From Clostridiaceae bacterium (GTDB lineage Bacteria > Bacillota > Clostridia > Monoglobales > Firm-18), in the NCBI GenBank assembly GCA_012511915.1, contig JAAZFB010000492.1, positions 1 to 21,462 on the forward strand: a stretch of DNA of 21,462 nt, read 5' to 3'. Of the stretch, positions 1 to 6,945 are shown piece after piece (position 1 is the stretch's first letter; each line of letters starts with the position of its first letter). The position numbers and the translations under genes were made by a program. The notes under the pieces were generated by a model. It had not been told where the DNA came from and searched no databases. It worked only from the letters and a program-made list of their open reading frames with translations.

Positions 1-129
1 AAACTTTTTTTGTCAATAGCGGCCCCAATCAGCGGCCGTTACAAGGAAAATAGTATTTACTAATTCGCAATTAATGAAATTTTTCTAACGCGAATTGGTA
101 TTAGTTTTCATCATTATCATAAATTTTTG

Positions 130-190
130 CTACATCATCAAAATTCAGTTATCACTAAAATATATTGAAATTATTCTTAAAATGATGTAG
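130..190. repeat. 9-bp inverted repeat upstream of the restriction-modification operon
   Basis: CTACATCAT at 130-138 and its exact complement ATGATGTAG at 182-190 enclose 43 bases. The right arm overlaps the spacer and -10 of the promoter predicted at 165-193. It could be an operator or a weak long-range stem in the DNA. The repeat is seen directly; a regulatory role is inferred only from the overlap. Confidence 0.4.
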
Positions 191-193
191 TAT
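165..193 (+). promoter_or_regulatory. Predicted sigma-A promoter for the restriction-modification region
   Basis: TTGAAA (165-170), a 17-base spacer and TAGTAT (188-193) fit a vegetative promoter with a fair -35 and a moderate -10. Transcription would start near 200 and run into the ORFs from 225 and the methyltransferase/endonuclease genes. No other promoter stands out before 563. Confidence 0.4.
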
Positions 194-224
194 ATGATTA
201 AGGTTTGATTTATACTAATCTTCA

Positions 225-434
225 ATGGACAATGTATATCAATATGAAGAAGGAATACATCCAGAAAAACCCCACTTTATTCCAACAGGTGGCAAGGTTA
301 TAACAAACCCTACTGTACAGTCGATAAAACCTGATACTTCTAAGTTGGAACATGCTGGTTGTGTTTTTTCAGTTATGTGCGGACATGTTGAGGTATTAAG
401 CCCAATCAGTTATGACGAAGATGGTGCGCTATAA
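225..434 (+). CDS. Small unrecognised ORF, possibly a gene remnant
   Basis: A 69-codon ORF that I do not recognise. The product is hydrophilic, with no signal peptide, membrane segment or helix-turn-helix. No good ribosome binding site precedes the ATG. The TAA at 432-434 is followed in the same frame by an open stretch through 456-566, so the two may once have been one reading frame of about 113 residues. Its position directly before the DpnII genes suggests a degraded leading gene or insertion scar, but it could also be chance coding. Confidence 0.25.
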   Translation: MDNVYQYEEGIHPEKPHFIPTGGKVITNPTVQSIKPDTSKLEHAGCVFSVMCGHVEVLSPISYDEDGAL

Positions 435-455
435 TATGTTAAACAAAAATTCAAT

Positions 456-566
456 ATGAGGTGTCCTTTTGCGGTAAGTGAAAAAGAAATGACGGAAATT
501 TCAAAAGCATTGGGCTGCAATTTGAATATTTCATTTCAAATGGAAGAAACGGGTGAGCAAATATGA
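456..566 (+). pseudogene. C-terminal fragment resembling an XRE-family regulator tail
   Basis: The frame encodes 36 residues from ATG 456, including the stretch SEKEMTEISKALGC and then a short beta-like tail. This resembles the end of small Cro/XRE-type regulators, where a final helix (EIAKALGC-like) precedes a beta strand. No helix-turn-helix lies upstream in any frame and no ribosome binding site precedes 456, so it looks like a remnant. Its TGA overlaps the methyltransferase ATG in an ATGA (563-566), the kind of translational coupling expected if a regulator gene once led the operon. The family call rests on recall of similar tails and is tentative. Confidence 0.35.
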
Positions 567-1453
567 CTGTAAAGCCTTTTATAAAATGGGCAGGCGGCAA
601 AAGCCAACTATTAAATGACATTAAAGCCAAATACCCAAAACAGCTTGGTAAAAGCATTTCAAAATACTGCGAGCCTTTTATTGGAGGCGGAGCAGTGCTT
701 TTTGATGTGCTCTCAAATTATAACATAAAATAAGTTTTAATAAATGATATAAACAAAGAGCTTACCAACGCTTATTACCAAATAAAAGTGAATGCGGATA
801 CTCTTATCAATGGGTTACAATCAATTCAAAATCTTTACTGGGATATGAACACGGACAATCGAAAAGCGTTTTACTATAAAAAAAGGCAACGATTTAATTA
901 TTTAAAGGTATTTGGTAATGAAAAGGAAAATATTGAAAAAGCAGTTCTATTTATATTCTTAAACAAGACGTGTTTTAATGGGTTGTTTCGAGTTAATAAA
1001 CAAGGTTTATTTAATGTACCAATAGGCTCATATAAAAGACCTGTTATATGTGATGTGGAAAATTTACAAAGCATAAGCATCTTACTTCAAAAAGTAGAAA
1101 TTAGATGTGGCGATTATAAAGACTGTATAGATTTTATTGAAGATAAAACTTTTGTTTATATCGACCCACCCTATCGACCATTAAGTCCAACTGCGAGCTT
1201 TACTGCGTATGCAGAAACCGTTTTCGATGACAATGAACAACTTGCTTTGGGTAAATTTGTAGATGAAATACATCACAAGGGAGCGAAGCTTGTTATTAGC
1301 AATTCAGACCCTAAAAATATTGATAATACTGATGATTTTTTTGATGAACTTTATAAGTTTTATGATATTAAAAGAGTTACTGCGAAAAGAATGATTAATT
1401 GCAACGGCGAGAGTCGTGGTAATATTAGCGAACTACTCATATCAAATTGTTAA
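563..1453 (+). pseudogene. dpnM: DpnM/Dam-type GATC adenine-N6 methyltransferase interrupted by an in-frame TAA
   Basis: If read through, the frame gives 296 residues, close to M.DpnII (about 284). The first 56 residues hold the SAM-binding signatures KPFIKWAGGKSQLL (4-17) and EPFIGGG (37-43). A TAA at 731-733 then stops the frame, which continues unshifted to 1453 and contains DPPY at residues 201-204 plus the family stretch NKTCFNGLFRVN. Alpha-class Dam enzymes methylate adenine in GATC and protect DNA from the DpnII endonuclease encoded next door. The downstream part could start at GTG 788, but it would lack the SAM-binding motifs. Explanations are a real nonsense mutation, a sequencing error (for example from CAA, GAA or AAA), or stop readthrough. 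Other genes here end in TAA, so code reassignment is unlikely. Confidence 0.85.
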
Positions 1454-1464
1454 GGAGAAACAAA

Positions 1465-2373
1465 ATGAAGTATATAGAGAAATACAAACAGATGAACATT
1501 CTATCTGAAAACGCAGCGTTTGAATACTTATTATCAAACTTAAAAGACACTATTCGCACTTATGATTTTTTTGTGGCTTGGGGTAAAGTGCTTGGGAATG
1601 TTTCGCAAATTGAGGTATCACTCAATATTCTAAATTCACTTATTGGAAAAGATAATATTACAAATAGATTAAAGGAACTTATAAAACAATATCCAGAAGT
1701 TGTACCAGTAATTCCATTTTTAATTGCTGTGCGTGGTACAACTATTAAAATTGCAGATTTAGGTGGAGATGTTACATATTCTTTTTCAAAGATGAAGTCA
1801 TACACCGATGAACAAATTGAGAATATCGTTTTGTTTGCTGAAAAAAGTGGTTTGTTGCAAGTTATAGCAGATAAATGCATTAAAAACCTTGTAGATTATG
1901 CTATTGGTGTTGAAGTAGGACTTGATACAAATGCTCGTAAAAACCGTAGCGGAACTGCTATGGAGAATCTGACTGAAGTTTATGTAAAAGCTATCTGCGA
2001 AAAACATGGGTTTAAATATTTAGCACAAGCAACAGCGGCTAAGATTGAACAAGAATTTTATAAAGCTGTATCAACAGATAAAGCGGATAGGCACTTTGAT
2101 TTTGCTATTGATACAGGAGATATGCTATATCTTATGGAAGTGAATTACTATGGCGGCGGAGGCTCAAAGTTAAAATCTGTAGCAGGTGAGTTCAGCAGTT
2201 TGTTTTCTCTTGTTAAAAATGATAAGACTGGGTTTATTTGGGTAACTGATGGCGAGGGTTGGCAGACAGCAAAACGCCCACTCTCTGAAACTTTTAACGC
2301 AACGGATTATGTTATAAATATCAAAATGATTGAGCAAGGTCTTCTTGAAGAAATTGTGGTAAAGGGACTATAA
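1465..2373 (+). CDS. dpnB: DpnII-family type II restriction endonuclease (GATC)
   Basis: The product is 302 residues, against 288 for R.DpnII, and resembles it along its length. The strongest match is at 141-163 (NLVDYAIGVEVGLDT followed by NARKNRSG), with FDF (211-213) and LMEVNYYGGGGSKL (223-236) in the likely catalytic core, and a C-terminal FIWVTDGEGW. The family cuts unmethylated GATC. ATG 1465 is chosen because AAGGAGA at 1452-1458 lies six bases upstream; an earlier TTG at 1447 has no such site. The gene starts 12 bases after the methyltransferase frame ends and is followed after one base by a second methyltransferase. No frameshift or stop is visible, so it appears intact while its Dam partner is broken. 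Confidence 0.9.
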   Translation: MKYIEKYKQMNILSENAAFEYLLSNLKDTIRTYDFFVAWGKVLGNVSQIEVSLNILNSLIGKDNITNRLKELIKQYPEVVPVIPFLIAVRGTTIKIADLGGDVTYSFSKMKSYTDEQIENIVLFAEKSGLLQVIADKCIKNLVDYAIGVEVGLDTNARKNRSGTAMENLTEVYVKAICEKHGFKYLAQATAAKIEQEFYKAVSTDKADRHFDFAIDTGDMLYLMEVNYYGGGGSKLKSVAGEFSSLFSLVKNDKTGFIWVTDGEGWQTAKRPLSETFNATDYVINIKMIEQGLLEEIVVKGL

Positions 2374-2374
2374 T

Positions 2375-3136
2375 ATGGCTGAAAAGAAAATTACAAAGTG
2401 GGGACCTGATAATTTTGAGCTACAAATGACTACTCATTGGTCTTTCCCAGAACGTGGTAATTGGGCAACTCACGATGCGAAATGGCGTGGAAATTGGTCA
2501 CCATATATACCAAGAAATTTACTGCTACGATACTCAAAAGAGTATGATTTAGTTCTCGATCAATTTGCAGGCGGTGGTACCACCCTCGTAGAGGCAAAAC
2601 TGCTAAATCGTAATATTATCGGTGTAGATGTTAATGATTATGCTATAGAGCGTTGTAAGGAGAAAATTGACTTTCAGCATGAAGGTGCAAATGGTAAAGT
2701 ATATATCCATAAAGGAGATGCAAGAAATCTTGATTTTGTACCTAACGAAAGTATTGATTTTATTTGCACTCACCCACCTTACGCAAATATCATAGAGTAT
2801 AGCGAAGATACTGCAGAGGACTTGTCCCATTGTAAGATACCGCAGTTTCTTGAGGAAATGAAAAAGGTGGCGGCTGAAAGCTACCGAGTGTTGAAAAAAG
2901 ATAAGTTTGTTGCTATTCTTATGGGTGATACAAGATTTAAAGGACATGTTCAACCGATGAGCTTTGAAGTTATGAAAATCTTTGAAGCAGAAGGATTTAA
3001 GTTAAAAGAAATAATTATAAAAGAACAACACAATTGCAAAGCGACTGGATATTGGAAAACAAATAGTGTGAAGTATAACTTTTTGTTACTGGCTCATGAG
3101 TATTTGTTTATTTTCAAGAAGCCACTAAGAATGTAA
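2375..3136 (+). CDS. DNA methyltransferase with FAGGGTT and THPPY motifs
   Basis: A 253-residue SAM-dependent DNA methyltransferase of the N4-cytosine/N6-adenine type. The SAM-binding motif I LDQFAGGGTT is at 61-70, the acidic motif II IIGVDVND at 81-88 and the catalytic motif IV CTHPPYANIIEYS at 131-143, giving an I-then-IV order. It differs from DpnA, the single-strand GATC methylase of classic DpnII operons, which has DPPY near the N-terminus and motif I near the C-terminus. It begins one base after the endonuclease stop, with AAAGGGA as ribosome binding site, so it is the last gene of the operon. It may be the partner that protects the host now that the Dam-type gene is interrupted. Its target sequence cannot be read from the protein. 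Confidence 0.8.
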   Translation: MAEKKITKWGPDNFELQMTTHWSFPERGNWATHDAKWRGNWSPYIPRNLLLRYSKEYDLVLDQFAGGGTTLVEAKLLNRNIIGVDVNDYAIERCKEKIDFQHEGANGKVYIHKGDARNLDFVPNESIDFICTHPPYANIIEYSEDTAEDLSHCKIPQFLEEMKKVAAESYRVLKKDKFVAILMGDTRFKGHVQPMSFEVMKIFEAEGFKLKEIIIKEQHNCKATGYWKTNSVKYNFLLLAHEYLFIFKKPLRM

Positions 3137-3297
3137 TACCCTATCTTTTAACGATTACAAGGTTTCAAGAAGTAGGGTTGAAATCTCGGCTTTGCCACAT
3201 GCTGTCATTTTTGAACTAACAACAAATGACACAATGAAATTGATACACTCTAAAAAAGCAATAAAATAGGCACTCTTTCAACTTTGAACAAAGTAAG

Positions 3298-3329
3298 ACC
3301 ACCATCTGTTTTTTTCAATAGATGGTGGT
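3298..3329 (+). terminator. Hairpin downstream of the restriction-modification operon
   Basis: ACCACCATCT (3298-3307) pairs perfectly with AGATGGTGGT (3320-3329) across a 12-base T-rich loop. Only a poor T tract follows (TGATTTGTCTTTG), so it may be a weak terminator or a 3' stabilising hairpin. It lies 162 bases after the methyltransferase stop with no gene between. Confidence 0.5.
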
Positions 3330-3550
3330 TGATTTGTCTTTGCACCTAATGTTTAATACTATTTTGCATAATATACTTTTTCGCAAAATGCAACCCTTTT
3401 CGCATATTTGTCTATCGTCCAATATTTTAATACTAAATTCAACAGAGCAGTAGTGGGCAGATATGGTAGCATACACCAAGATTTGCCCAGGCAAATTATG
3501 GCATATAATTCTATTCATTTCAATCGACATTTTATACTAATTCTCATTTA

Positions 3551-3575
3551 AAAAATCCCGCTGTAATGCGGGTTT
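3551..3575 (-). terminator. Terminator-like CCCGC/GCGGG hairpin
   Basis: CCCGC (3557-3561) and GCGGG (3568-3572) form a short GC stem with a six-base loop. Read on the minus strand it is followed by ATTTTTT, as in an intrinsic terminator; on the plus strand the tail is weak. No minus-strand gene lies upstream of it here, so it may be a remnant. Confidence 0.35.
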
Positions 3576-3642
3576 GAGTAATGTTCATTTTTGTTTTGTG
3601 CTGATAAACCGCAGAATACAAGGGTTTAAAAAAATAAACTAA

Positions 3643-3671
3643 TTGACTTTTGGTTTTCAAAGTGGTACTAT
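3643..3671 (+). promoter_or_regulatory. Sigma-A promoter of the dockerin/cohesin operon
   Basis: TTGACT (3643-3648), a 17-base spacer and TACTAT (3666-3671) form a near-consensus vegetative promoter. It lies 35 bases before the ATG at 3707, which is preceded by AGGAGG at 3690-3695. Confidence 0.65.
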
Positions 3672-3706
3672 TTAATTGTAGAAGAAAATAGGAGGCGATT
3701 AGAAAA

Positions 3707-4588
3707 ATGCGTCATTTGGCAGTCTTTTTAGTTATCCTTGCACTATGTATGCAAATTTTCCCCGTATCCGCTGAAATTATACCACCGGTGGAATTCTCAT
3801 TGACGGTGGACAAACAATCTGTTTGCGAGGGTGAAAGTGTAAGTATTAGCGTATTTGTCAATAGTGAAGTTGAAATCTCGGGGGGCAGTATAAATCTTAA
3901 TTTATCATCGGCTGATGTTTTTAATGAGCCACAGACAGAGTTTCTGCTTGAATTGGAACAACCGGTTACATATAACAGTCAAAACCCTATTGCCTCTTTT
4001 AGCTTGGATTTGGCTGAAAGTATTATAGGGGTGGACGAGGAACAAATTGAAATCATAGTATCTTTAAGTACAGACACATATTTAACAATTGCAGGGGAGA
4101 ACCTTTCTGCACCAGACGGTATATCCCAAACCATTACAGTGCTACCACTCCTAATCGTGCGCGAAATAAAGACCTATTGTGAACTCAAAAGCGCGGATGG
4201 TTTTTTTGTGACGCTGAACAACAAAACAAAACCGGAAGAGGAACCTATTAATGCTATTGTTTCATTTGAAGACGAAAAATTACTGTTTTCTTTCAGGAAA
4301 TCCGCCGTTTCACAGCAAGACAATTATACCGCCACAATAAGCGGTGACGGATATATTGGTTTACAGACGGATTTTATGCTTGATTCGCAAGCAATGGTCA
4401 ACGGGTTTTACCCCGGGGGGCTAAATGCGGATGATAAAATAGATTTATTTGATTTTAATTTGCTTTGTTCGTTTATTTCATATAGGCCATACAATATTAT
4501 TGCAGATTTAAACAGGGACGGGGCAGTTGACCAAGAGGATATACAATGCTATATTAACGGATATAAGGCTAAGAGGGGGCAAAGATGA
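3707..4588 (+). CDS. Secreted protein with C-terminal type I dockerin-like domain
   Basis: The product has 293 residues. A signal peptide covers about 1-22 (hydrophobic core AVFLVILALCMQIFPV, cleavage after SA). A beta-rich region at about 28-150 (with GESVSISVFVNSEVEISGG) may be a cohesin-like or Ig-like sandwich, and a second beta region follows to about 235. Residues 237-293 look like a dockerin: two calcium-loop repeats, GGLNADDKIDLFDF and ADLNRDGAVDQEDI. The second loop has all expected acidic or Asn positions, while the first has Gly in place of the opening Asp. Dockerins bind cohesins calcium-dependently in cellulosomes. There is no catalytic glycosidase domain. The gene overlaps the next by ATGA (4585-4588), and that gene encodes a cohesin-like SLH protein, so the two products may bind each other. 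The dockerin call is fairly secure; the N-terminal fold is uncertain. Confidence 0.75.
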   Translation: MRHLAVFLVILALCMQIFPVSAEIIPPVEFSLTVDKQSVCEGESVSISVFVNSEVEISGGSINLNLSSADVFNEPQTEFLLELEQPVTYNSQNPIASFSLDLAESIIGVDEEQIEIIVSLSTDTYLTIAGENLSAPDGISQTITVLPLLIVREIKTYCELKSADGFFVTLNNKTKPEEEPINAIVSFEDEKLLFSFRKSAVSQQDNYTATISGDGYIGLQTDFMLDSQAMVNGFYPGGLNADDKIDLFDFNLLCSFISYRPYNIIADLNRDGAVDQEDIQCYINGYKAKRGQR

Positions 4589-5961
4589 GAATGATTAAAA
4601 AAAGTCTTTCGGGTTTGCTGATATTTAGTATTATGCTTTGTTGCCCCTTTGTTTTTGCAGAACAATCTCCGGTTATATATTTGGATATTTCAGATATCGG
4701 GAAGCCGGCAGGCAACGGCGAATTTGAGTTACCGATAAAAGCAATTAATTACAGTCAGATATATTCTTACGAATTGTTATTGAATTTTGACAGTGAATAC
4801 TTAGAAGCCGTTGATATAACAGGAAATACCGGTGGATATGAAGGCCTTAAAGAAATTGACAACGACACAGGCACAATAAGGTATCAATATTGCATACATG
4901 ATAATAATCTGTCCAATAATGTACTTGCAAAAGTTACATTTGAAGTTATTGAAGTCGGCATAACGGAGGTTTCTATTGATAAGACTTCGATGTTTTCAAC
5001 AAAACCGGAAGAGGACGATATGCAGGGCGGTCAAACAATAGAAGTCGATTATGACAGCAGCAGTGATTATACCAGTAGTGTTACCTTTACAGCCGGGACG
5101 GTGGCAGCGCCGAAGTTTGTATACGATAAAACGGTTTTTCCTTATTCTATGGAGGTATCGTTTGAATGGCCGGACGACGGGGTAAAAATATATTACACCA
5201 CAAGAGATGGTACAGAACCAAAAGCAGAACCTAAATACGAATACGATGAACCTTTTGAAATATCAAACACCACAACAGTAACTGCATTTGCCGAAAAAAA
5301 CGGCATTAAAAGCAGAATGGTGAGTCAACGCTTTAGAAGGGAAATGGGTGGTATGTCAGGAGGAGGGGGCAGTTACAGTCCCGTTGTTTCACAGCCCTTC
5401 ATCCCTCAACAACAGGCGGTTTCACCGGTTTCATATACCGACATACAAAACCATTGGGCAAAAGAATATTTTTTAAAGCTTATTGAAAGGAAAATTATCA
5501 ACGGTTATGAGGATAACACAATTCGACCGGATAGACAGATATCCAGGGCGGAAGCTGCGAAAATTATTACATTGGCGGCAGGTTTTTCACCTGCTGGGGA
5601 TAAATCACTTTCTTTTGCAGATGCAGATGAAATTGCCGATTGGGCAAAGGGTTATGTAAAGGTTATGTTTGAGAAGGGTATAATAACCGGCTATGAAGAT
5701 GCTACATTTAAACCAACCCGCAATATAACAAGAAGTGAGCTTGTAGTAATGGCGGCAAGGGCTTTTGCATTAGCTCAACCGGTTGATATGGAAATCACCT
5801 TTTCGGATAAGGGAAACATTCCCGATTGGGCAATAAATAGTATTTCAACAGCAATACAAAAGGGTATAATATCCGGTTATGACGATAACACCTTTAGGGC
5901 ATATGACTATGTAACAAGGGCTGAGACGAGCAAAGTTATAGCTAAATGTATGGGTATTTAG
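4585..5961 (+). CDS. Cell-surface protein with cohesin-like, CHB_HEX_C-like and three SLH domains
   Basis: The product has 458 residues. The signal peptide is about 1-25 (cleavage after FVFA). Residues 28-156 resemble a cohesin: SYELLLNFDSEYLEAVDI at 61-78 and VLAKVTFEVIEVG at 113-125 match the conserved strands. Residues 174-245 match the chitobiase/hexosaminidase C-terminal beta domain (IYYTTRDGTEP, then TTTVTAFAEKNG). A Gly/Ser/Pro/Gln linker (255-282) leads to three S-layer-homology repeats at about 283-335, 343-395 and 404-458 (DIQNHWAKEYF, then NGYEDNTIRPDRQISRAEAA). SLH domains bind pyruvylated secondary cell-wall polymer, so the protein should be anchored outside the cell with its cohesin displayed. 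This is the layout of anchoring scaffoldins such as SdbA/OlpB, here with a single cohesin. It is coupled to the dockerin gene by an ATGA overlap, with GAGGGGG upstream. SLH is certain; cohesin is probable. Confidence 0.8.
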   Translation: MRMIKKSLSGLLIFSIMLCCPFVFAEQSPVIYLDISDIGKPAGNGEFELPIKAINYSQIYSYELLLNFDSEYLEAVDITGNTGGYEGLKEIDNDTGTIRYQYCIHDNNLSNNVLAKVTFEVIEVGITEVSIDKTSMFSTKPEEDDMQGGQTIEVDYDSSSDYTSSVTFTAGTVAAPKFVYDKTVFPYSMEVSFEWPDDGVKIYYTTRDGTEPKAEPKYEYDEPFEISNTTTVTAFAEKNGIKSRMVSQRFRREMGGMSGGGGSYSPVVSQPFIPQQQAVSPVSYTDIQNHWAKEYFLKLIERKIINGYEDNTIRPDRQISRAEAAKIITLAAGFSPAGDKSLSFADADEIADWAKGYVKVMFEKGIITGYEDATFKPTRNITRSELVVMAARAFALAQPVDMEITFSDKGNIPDWAINSISTAIQKGIISGYDDNTFRAYDYVTRAETSKVIAKCMGI

Positions 5962-6001
5962 CGTTTGCGGACAAAAAAATAATTATATTGTTTATAAAAG
6001 G

Positions 6002-6030
6002 TTGCGCGTTCAAAAAATTTATGCTATAAT
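6002..6030 (+). promoter_or_regulatory. Sigma-A promoter of rpmE
   Basis: TTGCGC (6002-6007), a 17-base spacer and a consensus TATAAT (6025-6030) lie 80 bases before the rpmE start. The long leader (about 6037-6110) could carry ribosomal-protein control, but no strong fold was found in it. Confidence 0.65.
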
Positions 6031-6110
6031 CCTTTATTATGTGGCTGTGTTTATTAAAAATTAAGGTAGGTAAACTGCCTGTATAACAAAGGCAAGGAAG
6101 GTGAATGATT

Positions 6111-6314
6111 ATGAAACAGGGAATACATCCGGAATACAAGCCGGCTGTTATAAAATGTGCTTGCGGTGAGGTTATTGAAACCGCATCTACAAAGGGTGAT
6201 TCGCGCATTGAAATTTGCAGTAAATGCCACCCGTTTTTTACCGGTAAGCAAAAGCTTGTCGATACCGGAGGACGTGTTGACAGGTTCAAAAAGCGATTCG
6301 GTTTGGATAGATAA
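6111..6314 (+). CDS. rpmE: 50S ribosomal protein L31, zinc-binding (C+) form
   Basis: A 67-residue protein of the large ribosomal subunit with the family start MKQGIHPEYKP and the end DRFKKRFGL. Cysteines at 16, 18, 36 and 39 (KCACGE and ICSKCHPF) form the zinc site of the C+ type, as opposed to the cysteine-free paralogue induced by zinc starvation. The second ATG (6111) is chosen: AAGGAAGG at 6094-6101 is 9 bases away, while ATG 6105 would be only 3 bases from it. The gene has its own promoter and a bidirectional terminator that it shares with the convergent OsmC-family gene. Confidence 0.95.
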   Translation: MKQGIHPEYKPAVIKCACGEVIETASTKGDSRIEICSKCHPFFTGKQKLVDTGGRVDRFKKRFGLDR

Positions 6315-6340
6315 AAGAGCAGGACATAATATTTTCTTAA

Positions 6341-6382
6341 AAAAAACGCAACCTTGTATTTTAACAAAGGTTGCGTTTTTTA
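6341..6382. terminator. Bidirectional intrinsic terminator between rpmE and the OsmC-family gene
   Basis: The stem AACGCAACCTT (6345-6355) / AAGGTTGCGTT (6367-6377) is flanked by an A run on the left and a T run on the right, so it works as an intrinsic terminator in both directions for the two convergent genes. Confidence 0.9.
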
Positions 6383-6390
6383 ACGACGTC

Positions 6391-6825
6391 TTATTTAAGT
6401 GAAATTTTCACAGGTGTTACATTTGCAATATTATCGCTTACAGGGCATCTGCTCTTTACTCGTTCAAGCCAGTCTTGTAACACCTCTTCGGAGGCATCTG
6501 TATCTGCAATTATAGTTGCGCGAATTTCCATAAAACCTGCCCTGCCCTCGTCGGACAGGCCTTTGAATTTTGCGGGGTCAAGGTCGCCCTCAATTAAGAA
6601 TTCCACACTGTTTAATGTAAAGCCCATCTCCGCCGCTATGCCATGACATACTACATTTAAGCAACCTGAAAGTGCGCCTAACAAATATTCGACAGGGGTC
6701 GCTCCCTCATTCGTTCCGCCTAATGATTCCGGTTCATCGATAATCATTTTAAAAGTATTTGCTTCCACTACTGTTTTGGTGGGGTTTTCACTTTTTGCTC
6801 TTATAGAAGTTTTCATTACCGGCAT
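6391..6825 (-). CDS. OsmC/Ohr-family thiol peroxidase-like protein
   Basis: A 144-residue OsmC-family protein. Such enzymes reduce organic hydroperoxides with a reactive cysteine pair in the cytoplasm. Visible features are EGATPVEYLLGALSGC with Cys54 in the helix, and Cys127 in the SRCPVSDNI motif; these are the two conserved family cysteines. Many annotated relatives have no proven substrate, so Ohr activity should not be assumed. ATG 6825 (MPVMKTS) is preferred because GAAAGG is 9 bases upstream; ATG 6834 sits directly against that site. A perfect 17-bp inverted repeat lies just upstream (6856-6899) and could be an operator. Confidence 0.85.
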   Translation of the reverse strand: MPVMKTSIRAKSENPTKTVVEANTFKMIIDEPESLGGTNEGATPVEYLLGALSGCLNVVCHGIAAEMGFTLNSVEFLIEGDLDPAKFKGLSDEGRAGFMEIRATIIADTDASEEVLQDWLERVKSRCPVSDNIANVTPVKISLK

Positions 6826-6855
6826 AATAAACATCCTTTCTACTGTGTATTTAAT

Positions 6856-6899
6856 ACTAAATTCAATCAAATTTAGTGTTATATTTGATTGAATTTAGT
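6856..6899. repeat. Perfect AT-rich inverted repeat between the OsmC-family gene and cdd
   Basis: The arms ACTAAATTCAATCAAAT (6856-6872) and ATTTGATTGAATTTAGT (6883-6899) are exact complements around a 10-base loop. It sits 31 bases upstream of the OsmC-family start and well upstream of the cdd promoter. It could be a regulator operator (for example MarR/OhrR type, given the neighbour) or the core of a small dispersed element. A related inverted repeat lies at 11252-11278. Confidence 0.7.
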
Positions 6900-6945
6900 T
6901 TAAGGTATAACTATATCGTTTGCTTTTTCTGATATAATAATACCA

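Larger units (their letters stand above)
3137..3642. other. Non-coding stretch of about 500 bases after the restriction-modification operon
   Basis: No convincing gene is present. Visible items are a small palindrome ACTTTGAACAAAGT (3281-3294), two hairpins (listed separately), and copies of a TAATACTAAATTCAA-like motif near 3431 and a TATACTAAT motif near 3533 that recur in other intergenic regions of the window. A 71-codon minus-strand frame at 3315-3530 lacks a ribosome binding site and recognisable features. The stretch probably marks the boundary between the accessory island and the following secretion genes. Confidence 0.5.

Noticed and set aside
1..60. Short direct repeat AGCGGCC near the left end
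   Set aside because: Two 7-base copies 16 bases apart with no wider context; not enough to call an element or attachment site.
731..733. Stop-codon reassignment as an explanation of the TAA in the methyltransferase
   Set aside because: Other genes in the window (for example rpmE, ruvB, spoIVB) end cleanly at TAA, so the code is standard.
3315..3530. 71-codon minus-strand ORF in the gap after the restriction-modification operon
   Set aside because: No ribosome binding site, no recognisable domain and odd composition; it most likely occurs by chance in AT-rich DNA.
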